A stretch of DNA of 64,000 nucleotides, from the NCBI GenBank assembly GCA_944323725.1, contig CALUTP010000022.1:62001-126000 (forward strand), written 5' to 3'. Both the position numbers and the translations under genes were made by a program. Numbering within the stretch: position 1 is the stretch's first letter; every line of letters begins with the position of its first letter. The notes beneath the pieces were generated by a model. That model was given only the letters and a program-made list of their open reading frames with translations. It was not told the DNA's origin and ran no database searches. The stretch comes from Candidatus Gastranaerophilales bacterium (GTDB taxonomy: Bacteria > Cyanobacteriota > Vampirovibrionia > Gastranaerophilales > Gastranaerophilaceae). Shown here piece after piece: positions 42,031-50,451 of this stretch.

Positions 42031-42999
42031 TTATTCTGATATTTTTGAGACAACTTTTAATATTAAATTAGCCTTATTTATATCAAAGAAATTATTACCT
42101 AAATCAGCTGTACCTTTTGCTTTCAACGCATACTTAATTGAGTCATTAATCGGAAGTTTTTTATTTAAGTTATTAATTAGATTAAACATATTTTGTTCAT
42201 AAAAATCTTGCCCCATTTGGTCTTTAAAAACAGAGGCATTAAGCATATTAATCGCAATTCTGGGATCTACATCTCGATTTTCAATCACATCAAAGGCATC
42301 ATTAAACATTGTCAAATTTATACGCTCATTTCCATATAAATCTTGTAAAACAGAAGCCTCTTTTATTTGCCTTACAGTATTAAAATCATGGCCTTTACAT
42401 AGCTTTGAAATCATAAGATTTTTAGCTTGATCTGAAGGTACTTTTTTACCATAAATTTTTAATTCAGATGCTTTTTTTACTTTTTCTACAGGAATTTCAA
42501 AATCAGTTTTTAATAAAGCTGGGTATTTTTCATAAATATCAACATCAGGACAATAGTTAATATCAACAGCAGGAGAATCAATATTTCTAGGAGAAATATC
42601 TGTATCAGCAACAAATGATTTATTTTCAGAGAATTGACTGCCTTTTGCTGTATAGTAATCTTCTAAAATTGGACTATGAAAAACTGAATTAGAAGGCACA
42701 ACATCGTTTTGATCATAAATCATGTATCCCCTTTTATCTACGTCTAAATTTCTATCAAAAAGTTCCTCATCTCGAAAGAAATTTGGCTCAAAAGTTTCTT
42801 CTAATTCAGCTCTGTCAGACTCATATAATGAATCTGACAACTCAAAGGACTCTGGAGACTGAAAATAATTATTTGAATAAACCTTAGATCTACTATTAGA
42901 GACATCATTATGCTTATACTGTAATTTAACACCAAAAAAATTTGTATTAAACCTAAATGATGAATTAGCTATACAAGTATTAATATTTGGCGCTTTCAT
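42031..42999 (-). CDS. Unknown protein, 322 aa, with FG-type N-terminal motif
   Basis: No family recognised. The N-terminus MKAPNINTCIANSSFRFN is followed by FFGVKLQYKHN, similar in layout to the SFG motifs at 28154 and 34581. Residues ~45-160 are acidic, low-complexity and probably disordered (SPESFELSDSLYESDRAELE, DEELFDRNLDVDKRGYM). Residues ~185-322 are helical (DQAKNLMISKLCKGHDFNTV, INMLNASVFKDQMG, LINNLNKKLPINDSIKYALK), resembling a helical-repeat module. No signal peptide or membrane segment. It is isolated between the broken gene and leuD. Confidence 0.7.
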   Translation of the reverse strand: MKAPNINTCIANSSFRFNTNFFGVKLQYKHNDVSNSRSKVYSNNYFQSPESFELSDSLYESDRAELEETFEPNFFRDEELFDRNLDVDKRGYMIYDQNDVVPSNSVFHSPILEDYYTAKGSQFSENKSFVADTDISPRNIDSPAVDINYCPDVDIYEKYPALLKTDFEIPVEKVKKASELKIYGKKVPSDQAKNLMISKLCKGHDFNTVRQIKEASVLQDLYGNERINLTMFNDAFDVIENRDVDPRIAINMLNASVFKDQMGQDFYEQNMFNLINNLNKKLPINDSIKYALKAKGTADLGNNFFDINKANLILKVVSKISE

Positions 43000-43065
43000 A
43001 TAATTCCTTTCTTAGTATGAAATTGTAATTATACAAAAAACAATAATAAAAATTTTTGCTTAAAA

Positions 43066-43560
43066 TCATGTTAATTTAAAATCGCCATATTTTTTGATAT
43101 GTTGAACTAACCCCCCATCATTAAGAAGTTTAATCATGACCGGCGGGAGTGGTTCAATAGGAATGATGGCACCATTTGTTAGGTCAGTTAAGATACCTTT
43201 TTCAACATCTAATTCAAGTTCATCACCTGCATTAATGCCATCAGTATCACATTCAATAGCGAGAAGACCTATATTAATAGCATTTCTGTAAAAAATTCTA
43301 GCAAAGGATTTCGCAATAACAGCACCCACACCTGCAATTTTAATAATTTGAGGGGCATGCTCTCTAGAGGAACCAAGACCAAAATTATTTCCTGCAACAA
43401 CAAAATCACCCTTGTTCATTTTTGAAGCAAATTCAGGATCTGCATCCTCAAGAACATGCTTTGCAAACTCAGGTAAATTAGAACGTAAATGGAATAATCT
43501 GCCAGGAGCAATATGATCTGTCGAGATATTATCACCGAATTTAAATGCTTTTCCCTTCAT
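43066..43560 (-). CDS. leuD: 3-isopropylmalate dehydratase small subunit
   Basis: 164 aa, archaeal/HacB-type short small subunit. KFGDNISTDHIAPGRLF, VVAGNNFGLGSSREHAPQII (swivelling domain with the GSSREH substrate loop), IAKSFARIFYRNAINIGLLAIE and GDELELDVEKGILTD. It pairs with a LeuC-type large subunit such as the gene at the left edge, ~43 kb away, to isomerise 2-isopropylmalate or a related acid. AGAGGA lies before the ATG. The loop preceding GSSREH usually helps define substrate; citrate or homocitrate cannot be excluded. Confidence 0.9.
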   Translation of the reverse strand: MKGKAFKFGDNISTDHIAPGRLFHLRSNLPEFAKHVLEDADPEFASKMNKGDFVVAGNNFGLGSSREHAPQIIKIAGVGAVIAKSFARIFYRNAINIGLLAIECDTDGINAGDELELDVEKGILTDLTNGAIIPIEPLPPVMIKLLNDGGLVQHIKKYGDFKLT

Positions 43561-43655
43561 AAAATCCTCTTTTCTATCTATTTTATATTTCTATTTTACT
43601 ACAAAATAATAAATCTGTGCTATAATTAAGAAAAATGAAGATTTGAGGTAAATTT

Positions 43656-44282
43656 ATGTATTTTAGTAGAAAATGTAAAATAACATTTATATGTCACGGG
43701 GCAACTATTTATTCAGATGAATTTAGATTTTCAGATGTAGAAAATTATCCACCAATCACTGAAAACGGATATGAAGAAATGACAAAAATATGTGATTATC
43801 TTAAAAAGCGTGCTGTAAAAAATGATAAAATATACTCTTCACCAGCAACAAGAGCACTGCAATCTGCAAAGATGGTATCAAAAGTTTACGGGAAGAAAGA
43901 TTTCGAAATACTGGAAGACTTAAAACCAAGAAAATGCGGTAGTTTTAATGGTCTTACTTTTGAACAGGTCGAAGTAAAGTATCCAGATTTATTGAATCAG
44001 CTTATTGAAGAGCCAGATAAAAGAACTCCAGAAGATGCTGAATCCGTATCTGAATTCATTATAAGAGTTGGGAAAACCATAAATAGGGTTGTAGAAGACA
44101 ATTTAGGCAGTCGTATTATCATAGTAACTCATCCTGATGTTATAAAAGCTGCAATATGTGATGCACTTGAAATTCCACATTCATCTCTTCAGCATATATA
44201 CATTAAAACAGGAAGTGCGACACAAATAAGTTATTATGAAAGCTGGAAAAGTTTAGTTTACTCAGATTATACACCACTATAA
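43656..44282 (+). CDS. Histidine phosphatase superfamily protein with altered RHG motif
   Basis: 208 aa. Phosphoglycerate-mutase-like fold: ITFICHGATIYSDEF near the N-terminus, KIYSSPATRALQSAKMV (phosphate-pocket Arg), LKPRKCGSFNGLTFEQVE (normally LRE..G.WEG), and IIIVTHPDVIKAAICDAL (second His). The catalytic RHG tripeptide is CHG here (Cys13-His14-Gly15): the nucleophile His remains but the Arg that clamps the phosphate is replaced, so activity may be lost or altered. Stop overlaps the convergent radical SAM gene by 16 bp. Confidence 0.8.
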   Translation: MYFSRKCKITFICHGATIYSDEFRFSDVENYPPITENGYEEMTKICDYLKKRAVKNDKIYSSPATRALQSAKMVSKVYGKKDFEILEDLKPRKCGSFNGLTFEQVEVKYPDLLNQLIEEPDKRTPEDAESVSEFIIRVGKTINRVVEDNLGSRIIIVTHPDVIKAAICDALEIPHSSLQHIYIKTGSATQISYYESWKSLVYSDYTPL

Positions 44283-45814
44283 GTCAATAATCTCTTGTTT
44301 TCTTTTATCAAAAATTCTTTACCTGGTTTTATATCAATAAAATCCCAAGGTAAAATTTTGTCATATAAATAATTTTCTAAAGCATAATAATCGGTATTTA
44401 TGTTAAATTTTTTAGCAGCCGATTTAAAAGCACCAAGTTTTCCCCCTTTTTTATATACATCAATAAGGAAATCAGTTAAATTTCTATCACCTCTTGATAA
44501 TACAGCTTGCCAGTAATCCCATTTAGCACTTGAAAAGGAAGCTTTAACGCCTAACTTATGAAGTTCTTTTTTTAGAAAATTTTCTTTTTCTTCTAATGAT
44601 TTAGTATTTTCTCTGCCACACCACTGAAATGGAGTATTAGCCTTTGGTACGAACGTTGAAAAGCCAAAAGAAATATCAAATCCTTTGTATAAATTCTTAA
44701 TTTTAGCCGCAAGCTTAACTATTTCAATTATATCATCTTCAGATTCAGTAGGGAGTCCAAGCATTCCATAGAACTTAAACCCTCTAAGTCCTTCTTTTGC
44801 GGCAATATCAACCGCATTAATAATCTGCTCTTCAGTAAGATTTTTATTTATAATCTTCCTTAAACGTTCACTACCTGCCTCTATAGCAAGAGTAATATTT
44901 TTTTGTCCTGTAGCTATTAATGTCTTCAATATTTTAGGAGTAATTGAATCTGTTCGTAAAGATGACACACTCATCTCGATTTTTTGACCACTTTCTACTT
45001 TAGAATATATATAATCACAAATTTTTTCAAATTGTGGATGCGCACTAAGTTGTGCACCCAAAAGTGCTATTTTATTAGTATATTTAATACCCAAATCCAA
45101 AGCATTAATTACGTCTTGATATGGCATAAACCTTAAAGGCAAATTTAAATATGATGCTAGGCAAAAACCACATCTATTAGAGCAGCCACGAGCAACTTCT
45201 AGAATAAAAGTATTATTAAAAAAAGCTGAATTACTTAATATTGGAGTATAAATACATTCCTCAAGCTTTTTAGTAAGCTTTTTTACAAATTTTTGTTCAA
45301 CAGATGGAACATAAATACCATCGATTTTTGATAGATTATTTAAAATAATAGTTTTACTGCAAGATTTAAATTGTTTACATAAATCAACTATCTTAAGATT
45401 AACATCCTCGCCATCACCTATAATAATAAAATCAAAGAAATCAGCATAAGGCTCAGGATTTGCCGAAACAACAGGACCGCCAGCAAAAATTAAGGGGGTA
45501 TTCTCAGGTCTATCAGCAGTTTTGATTGGAAAATTATACTTTTCAAGCATTGAAAAAATAGTTAAAAAATCCATATCAAAAGAAAATGAAAAGCCAATTA
45601 AATCTATCTCTTCAGGCCTTAGATTTGTTTTATCAGTATCTGAACATATTCTTTCAATGTTAATATCATCTAATTCATCTATACATTTAAACATCCATAA
45701 ATACCCTAGCGAAGACAAAGAAAAAGCCTCACAGCCTGGAAAAGCCATCCACATATTTAAGAGAGCATTTTTATTTGTCTTTGGAAAATATAAATATCTA
45801 TCAGCACGATTCAT
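44267..45814 (-). CDS. B12-binding-domain radical SAM protein
   Basis: 515 aa. N-terminal B12-type Rossmann domain without visible DxHxxG (LIGFSFSFDMDFLTIFSML; TPLIFAGGPVVSANPEPYADFFD; IIIGDGEDVNLKIVDLC), then a radical SAM core: EVARGCSNRCGFCLASYLN with CxxxCxxC for the [4Fe-4S] cluster, ITLAIEAGSERLRKIINKNL, and GFKFYGMLGLPTESEDDI. The C-terminal part (SRGDRNLTDFLIDVYKKGGK) resembles the YgiQ/TIGR03960-like group. Substrate unknown. Overlaps the AI-2E permease gene by 14 bp on the same strand, so translation is coupled. Confidence 0.88.
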   Translation of the reverse strand: MNRADRYLYFPKTNKNALLNMWMAFPGCEAFSLSSLGYLWMFKCIDELDDINIERICSDTDKTNLRPEEIDLIGFSFSFDMDFLTIFSMLEKYNFPIKTADRPENTPLIFAGGPVVSANPEPYADFFDFIIIGDGEDVNLKIVDLCKQFKSCSKTIILNNLSKIDGIYVPSVEQKFVKKLTKKLEECIYTPILSNSAFFNNTFILEVARGCSNRCGFCLASYLNLPLRFMPYQDVINALDLGIKYTNKIALLGAQLSAHPQFEKICDYIYSKVESGQKIEMSVSSLRTDSITPKILKTLIATGQKNITLAIEAGSERLRKIINKNLTEEQIINAVDIAAKEGLRGFKFYGMLGLPTESEDDIIEIVKLAAKIKNLYKGFDISFGFSTFVPKANTPFQWCGRENTKSLEEKENFLKKELHKLGVKASFSSAKWDYWQAVLSRGDRNLTDFLIDVYKKGGKLGAFKSAAKKFNINTDYYALENYLYDKILPWDFIDIKPGKEFLIKENKRLLTYSGV

Positions 45815-46853
45815 TTTCTAATCCTGAATTTTTCGATTCATTAATTGGAGCTAAATACAATTCATCTATTAATACACAAATAGTAGCTGCAATCGCTGGT
45901 GAAAGAATAACCCCCCAAAATCCTAGAAACTGATCAGCAAGAAATAGCGCCAAAAAAATCATCAACGGATGTAATTGCATAAATTTTCCAAATAATATTG
46001 GTCTTACAACATAATTTGACAATTGTTGAACAAGTAAAAATCCAGCAATTATAAGTACAACTTTAAGGAAGCCTAACGGATAAGCAACTAATAATATTAC
46101 ACCAAGAGCAATTGTAGGACCTAAAATAGGAATAATATCAAGAATACCGGTAATTAATCCTAATAAAAGTGCATAATCTACACCAAGTATCATAAGCACT
46201 ACCATCATCATTATACCTACAGCAGCCATTGATATAATTTGAGCTCTAACGTAACCTCCAACCTTTGTACTAATAGTAGTAAGAATTGATGACGCTTTAT
46301 CTTTCATTTTAGGTGGGAAAAATTCAATAAATTTTGTTTTTAAATACTCTTTGTCAACAAGTAAGTAATAAATAATCATCGTCAGTGCAACGACAATAAT
46401 TGCTACCTGAAAAATTCCCATTGTGATTGACCAGGATTGAGTAACAATATTTTGTGCAACATTTTGGCTAGAATCAAATAAGTTATTGAAAGTCACTAAA
46501 TCAGAAAGCTTATAACCAAAAATACTTTGAGATGTAATGTAATTAACTGCAGTCATAAATTTATGCGGCAAGGTCATCAAAAAAGTACTTATTTCTTTAT
46601 ATGCAATTAGTAAAATTGGAATAATAAGAGCAAATATAATAGAAACAGCTACAGTAACCGCAATACCAGCTGCAGCATTTCTTGTAAATTTTTTACCCTG
46701 TAATTTGATAACATAAGGATTTAATGCACAAGCGATTACATATGCTGCAAAAAATAGCATAATTATTCCTGTAATTTTGGGAATAATAAATAATAAGAAA
46801 AGAACTAAAATTAGAAATATAATATTTTTCCCAGTAAAATATTTTTTAAGCAT
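45801..46853 (-). CDS. AI-2E family (PF01594) membrane transporter
   Basis: 350 aa. Eight or so transmembrane helices: IIFLILVLFLLFIIPKITG, IIMLFFAAYVIACALNPYVI at the start, the C-terminal LLGLITGILDIIPILGPTIALG and VLIIAGFLLVQQLSNYVVRP plus LHPLMIFLALFLADQFLG, which are the conserved PF01594 motifs. Members are trimeric exporters or antiporters (for example of AI-2, sodium or small metabolites); substrate not inferable. A GTG at 46856 precedes, but AAGGAG lies five bases from the ATG at 46853. First gene of an operon with the radical SAM protein. Confidence 0.92.
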   Translation of the reverse strand: MLKKYFTGKNIIFLILVLFLLFIIPKITGIIMLFFAAYVIACALNPYVIKLQGKKFTRNAAAGIAVTVAVSIIFALIIPILLIAYKEISTFLMTLPHKFMTAVNYITSQSIFGYKLSDLVTFNNLFDSSQNVAQNIVTQSWSITMGIFQVAIIVVALTMIIYYLLVDKEYLKTKFIEFFPPKMKDKASSILTTISTKVGGYVRAQIISMAAVGIMMMVVLMILGVDYALLLGLITGILDIIPILGPTIALGVILLVAYPLGFLKVVLIIAGFLLVQQLSNYVVRPILFGKFMQLHPLMIFLALFLADQFLGFWGVILSPAIAATICVLIDELYLAPINESKNSGLENESC

Positions 46854-46944
46854 CACATCTCCTTAATCAATTTATTTATTATATTTTATATAAAAATGAA
46901 AAAACATGCAATTATCATAAAAAATACCAGTAGTATAAAATAAT

Positions 46945-46963
46945 TTGTAAAGAAATATTACAA
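46945..46963 (+). promoter_or_regulatory. Perfect palindromic operator candidate upstream of the 170-aa MG-family gene
   Basis: TTGTAA-AGAAATA-TTACAA, a perfect 6+6 inverted repeat, centred ~86 bases before ATG 47040. It agrees at 17 of 19 bases with the site upstream of paralogue B. The half-sites fit the GlnR/TnrA consensus TGTNA-N7-TNACA; the distance of the inner GTA/TAC elements (N9) argues against NtcA (GTA-N8-TAC). Confidence 0.55.
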
Positions 46964-47039
46964 GATATTTATATAAAAGCAATTATCACGAGAGTATATA
47001 CTTTATATATTTAAGAGTAATAAACACGAAGGACGAGAC

Positions 47040-47552
47040 ATGGGTTTCTTAACCGGCGCATTTCTGAAAATGTATACAACACGAATGCGGATTCAGCTCC
47101 AACATCAGCTGACCACAATCACCATGCGTCAAAACCGTATCACTAAACAAATAGGTGATATGGAAAAGAAACTTACCCAAATGAAACAAGCTGCTACTAT
47201 GGGTGTTAGTGCTAGTATGCAAATGCAGAATGCTGAAGCTGCAAGCATATTCCAGCAAGCATCTGCTAGCGGAGATACTAACGCAATGACACAAGCTAAC
47301 GTACAATACCAAAATGCAATGGCTCTAAATGCTATGAATGCTCAAATGTCTAAGAGTATGATCGAGCAGCAATATGAACAAATGAGTGAAGCACAATTAG
47401 AACCATTAAAGAATATGGAAGAACAGCTAGCTATGGAAAAAGCAAACCTCGAGTCAAGAATCAAACTCATCGAAGGTCAAGAACAAGCTTCCAGAGAAAT
47501 GGAAAAATCAAGTCAAAAAGACTTCGTTCCGGAATACACCGGAGGGGGTTAA
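47040..47552 (+). CDS. Coiled-coil MG-family protein, 170 aa, function unknown
   Basis: Starts MGFLTGAFLKMYTTRMR, then a Gln/Met-rich coiled coil (ITMRQNRITKQIGDMEKKL; AMNAQMSKSMIEQQYEQMSE; LEPLKNMEEQLAMEKANLES) and a flexible acidic tail (QKDFVPEYTGGG). Alanine/glutamine/methionine-rich, no cysteine, no signal peptide. The rich Shine-Dalgarno region, a strong terminator at 47572 and optimal-looking codons suggest high expression. Shared MG-hydrophobic start and a common operator link it to the paralogue set at 16029 and 60822. Plausibly a filament- or needle-type subunit or a chaperone for export; inference only. Confidence 0.82.
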   Translation: MGFLTGAFLKMYTTRMRIQLQHQLTTITMRQNRITKQIGDMEKKLTQMKQAATMGVSASMQMQNAEAASIFQQASASGDTNAMTQANVQYQNAMALNAMNAQMSKSMIEQQYEQMSEAQLEPLKNMEEQLAMEKANLESRIKLIEGQEQASREMEKSSQKDFVPEYTGGG

Positions 47553-47571
47553 TAATCAAAAATATAAATTC

Positions 47572-47601
47572 AAAAAGGTTCGGTCACCACCGAACCTTTT
47601 T
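47572..47601 (+). terminator. Intrinsic terminator after the 170-aa coiled-coil gene
   Basis: GGTTCGG/CCGAACC stem with a 6-base loop, A-run before and T-run after; may also serve the ferredoxin gene on the other strand. Confidence 0.88.
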
Positions 47602-47615
47602 ATTATAAATTATTT

Positions 47616-47798
47616 TTAATCATCAATCACAATTGCACCATTAGGGCAGTTTATTGCAGCATCTATACATGAATTCTCATTACCACAAACTTTATCTTGA
47701 TTTGGTATGGCTGAGTTTTCCCATATATCAAAAACCTCAGGGCTTATTTTTGCGCAAGCTCCGCACCCTTTACAACGATTTGAAATACTTACAAACAT
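47616..47798 (-). CDS. Small [4Fe-4S] ferredoxin
   Basis: 60 aa. One cluster site: CKGCGACAKISPEVFDI (CxxCxxC) and CIDAAINCPNGAIVI, where the last Cys-Pro completes the ligand set; an additional Cys lies in KVCGNENSC. This single-cluster layout matches archaeal/thermotogal-type monocluster ferredoxins. A low-potential electron carrier in the cytosol. Starts 58 bp downstream of thrB on the same strand, so co-transcription is possible. Confidence 0.9.
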   Translation of the reverse strand: MFVSISNRCKGCGACAKISPEVFDIWENSAIPNQDKVCGNENSCIDAAINCPNGAIVIDD

Positions 47799-47857
47799 AA
47801 TATAAGTATTACGGATTATTATATTAATGCATTACACAAATGCGGTAATACACCAGG

Positions 47858-48805
47858 TCACTCATCATGAGATATAACTTGCGCACCCTGAGCTTCAACT
47901 GGCAAAGTTAAAATGTCAGCTTTTAAATTCAAATCATTCCAAGTTTCTCTAACTATTGATTTTATTCTATCAAGGTTATTTTTTTCTGAAATTATTAATA
48001 TCGAAGGTCCTGCACCACTAAGCACACAACCTAAAACATTTTCCTCATGTTTAAGATTTTCTATAATTTTTTCTAATCCTGGAACTAATTTCATACGATA
48101 AGGCTGATGTAATTTATCTTTTAAGGCTAATTTCATTAGAGCAGTATCCTTTGTATTAACAGCCTGAATAAACATTCCCATCCTTTGTGCATTGAAAACT
48201 GCATCTTGCATTGGAACTTCTTTTGGCAATACAGAACGAGATATATCTGTTGCAAGCTCATATTCTGGAATACAAACGGTAATAGTCCACTCCTCTGGCC
48301 ATTCAATTTTTCTATAGACGATACTACCATCATCCTCACTAGAAGTAATAGTGAGCCCACCTACAATTGCAGGAGTAACGTTATCAGGATGCCCTTCTAC
48401 TTCAGTTGCTATAGATAAAAGAGCAGCTTCATCTGCTGGCCTGCCAAGTAATTCATTAGCAGCAATTAGACCACCTACTATAACGGAGGCACTGCTTCCT
48501 AAACCTCTTGCTACAGGAATTTGAGAATGTATATTAATCCTTAACTCACTAGGAGTCTGACCAATAGAATTATAGAGTAATTCTACAGCCTTATAAATTA
48601 TGCTATTTTCATCCATTGGTATATGTTCTAAAGAAAATTCATTTGTAGCATCTTCATCTGCTATTACATTTATTTCTATCCCTGAACCAGGTAGAACAGT
48701 TTCTTCAATTGTAACCGTATTATAAATCGGCAAAGCCATCCCCAAACAATCAAATCCGGGGCCTAAATTGGCTGTAGTAGCCGGTACTTTTACGCTAACT
48801 TTCAT
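47858..48805 (-). CDS. thrB: Homoserine kinase
   Basis: 315 aa. GHMP kinase: VSVKVPATTANLGPGFDCLG at the N-terminus, PVARGLGSSASVIVGGLIAA (ATP loop), EGHPDNVTPAIVGGL, and GCVLSGAGPSILII near the C-terminus. ThrB phosphorylates L-homoserine with ATP before threonine synthase (ThrC). Neither hom nor thrC is adjacent in this window. Good family length (~300). Confidence 0.95.
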   Translation of the reverse strand: MKVSVKVPATTANLGPGFDCLGMALPIYNTVTIEETVLPGSGIEINVIADEDATNEFSLEHIPMDENSIIYKAVELLYNSIGQTPSELRINIHSQIPVARGLGSSASVIVGGLIAANELLGRPADEAALLSIATEVEGHPDNVTPAIVGGLTITSSEDDGSIVYRKIEWPEEWTITVCIPEYELATDISRSVLPKEVPMQDAVFNAQRMGMFIQAVNTKDTALMKLALKDKLHQPYRMKLVPGLEKIIENLKHEENVLGCVLSGAGPSILIISEKNNLDRIKSIVRETWNDLNLKADILTLPVEAQGAQVISHDE

Positions 48806-48919
48806 ATCTTCCTCATCAATAAATTTCTATAGTATTATAGCATAAACATAAAAAATAATACTAATATTGCAAATTATAACAAATTTGTTAAGCAGTCAAA
48901 ACCTCTCTATAATTAGATT

Positions 48920-50179
48920 ATGAGAGAAATTTATCCATACTTCACTAATGACTCCTCTGTAGGGCTATATTCTCCAGAGGATAATGACATTTATCATTCA
49001 ACATATGGTGCCTTAACTGAAGCTTATGAAAAATTTATTTACCCAGCAAATTTGGAAGAATTTTTTATAAATAATTCTGAAATAAAAATTTTAGATATTT
49101 GTTTTGGAATCGGATACAACACAAAAAGTTTTTTAAATTTTCTATATAGCGCTCAGATATATACCAATAATAATACTACTAACAACAATTATATCGATAA
49201 GATATATACCGATAACTACAATACTATTAAAAACTTACATGAAGCTATAAAAAATAAAAAAATAAAAATTTTCATTAAGGCAATTGACACTGACAAAATT
49301 TTAGCAGGAATTTCTCCATTTATAATTTGTAACAAAAATAATTTACCTGATAATTATACATTACCATTTCAAAATGAAAAAATTCAAAAATTGTTAAATA
49401 AACCTATTAAAAATAAAATAAAATTTTATGAAGAAATAAATTTAATTTTGATGACAAAAATTCAAGAAAACTACCCAGAAATTATAAATAATTCAGAAAT
49501 CTTCAAAATTCTTCGATCCAAAAAATATAATGAATATTTTGCAAAGAATTATGCCTTAATAAAAGCCTTTTATTACAGTATTGGGTATATTATCACCCCT
49601 CTAGAAAGATTAAATATGTTCTTACATAATATATATTATCAGTATGTATCAACAAGCTATAAAAAGGCTTTAAAATGGCTTAGATTTAATGATTTTACTT
49701 TTGAACTAAAAATAGATGACGCACGAAATGAATTATTAAATGATAATAATCTATATAATTTCATATTTTTAGATGCATTTACTCCTGCAAAATGTCCTTG
49801 TTTATGGACAATTGATTTTTTTAAATTATTATACAAGCATCTAGCTAATGATGGTATGGTGTTAACATACTCAAATTCTGCCTCAATTAGAAATGCATTA
49901 ATAAATGCTGGATTTTTTGTCGGCAAAATTTATACACCTTCTTCAAATAAATTTATGGGAACAGTTGCAGTTAAAAATAAATCGCTTATAAAAAATGAGC
50001 TCTCAGAATACGATTTAAGCCTTATTAAAACCAAAGCTGGTATATTTTATCGTGATGAAAATTTAGATGCCCTTAACGACGAAATTATAATAAGACATAA
50101 TAATGATATTAAAAACTCTGATTTAATATCAAGCTCCAAATTCATAAAAGAATATCGTAAACAACACGTCAAACTATAA
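48920..50179 (+). CDS. MnmC-like (DUF752) SAM-dependent methyltransferase, extended
   Basis: 419 aa. The beginning SVGLYSPEDNDIYHSTYGAL matches the MnmC N-terminal domain, which carries out the last methylation of mnm5U at the tRNA wobble position; IKILDICFGIGYNTKSFL (SAM-binding GxGxN), and FIFLDAFTPAKCPCLWTIDFFKLL with ANDGMVLTYSNSASIRNAL are typical. A ~190-residue AT-rich insertion (Asn/Ile/Lys-rich, ~75-270) separates the halves of the fold and is unlike the usual ~220-residue DUF752 domain. FAD-dependent MnmC C-terminal half is absent. tRNA-modifying activity is an inference. Confidence 0.72.
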   Translation: MREIYPYFTNDSSVGLYSPEDNDIYHSTYGALTEAYEKFIYPANLEEFFINNSEIKILDICFGIGYNTKSFLNFLYSAQIYTNNNTTNNNYIDKIYTDNYNTIKNLHEAIKNKKIKIFIKAIDTDKILAGISPFIICNKNNLPDNYTLPFQNEKIQKLLNKPIKNKIKFYEEINLILMTKIQENYPEIINNSEIFKILRSKKYNEYFAKNYALIKAFYYSIGYIITPLERLNMFLHNIYYQYVSTSYKKALKWLRFNDFTFELKIDDARNELLNDNNLYNFIFLDAFTPAKCPCLWTIDFFKLLYKHLANDGMVLTYSNSASIRNALINAGFFVGKIYTPSSNKFMGTVAVKNKSLIKNELSEYDLSLIKTKAGIFYRDENLDALNDEIIIRHNNDIKNSDLISSSKFIKEYRKQHVKL

Positions 50180-50451
50180 AAACAACTCATATTTAAATCT
50201 ACGCTAAAAATCCAGCTGATTTTTATATTAACAAATAACATACAAATTTTTAATAATAAATTAAAAGCAAAATATTATAGGTATATAGCTGTACGATATA
50301 ACATTTTATATATATTTTTATAAATTTTTTCTTAACTAAATTTTATAAATTAGAGAGTTAGAAAATTATTTTATCAAATAGTTAATTTTGGTAAATTAAG
50401 TTTTAATAATAATTAATGATTTTGCAAAATAAAAAATAGAATTTATAATAA

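Noticed and set aside
46945-46963. NtcA site (GTA-N8-TAC)
   Set aside because: The inner GTA and TAC are separated by nine, not eight, bases; the GlnR/TnrA-type spacing fits better.
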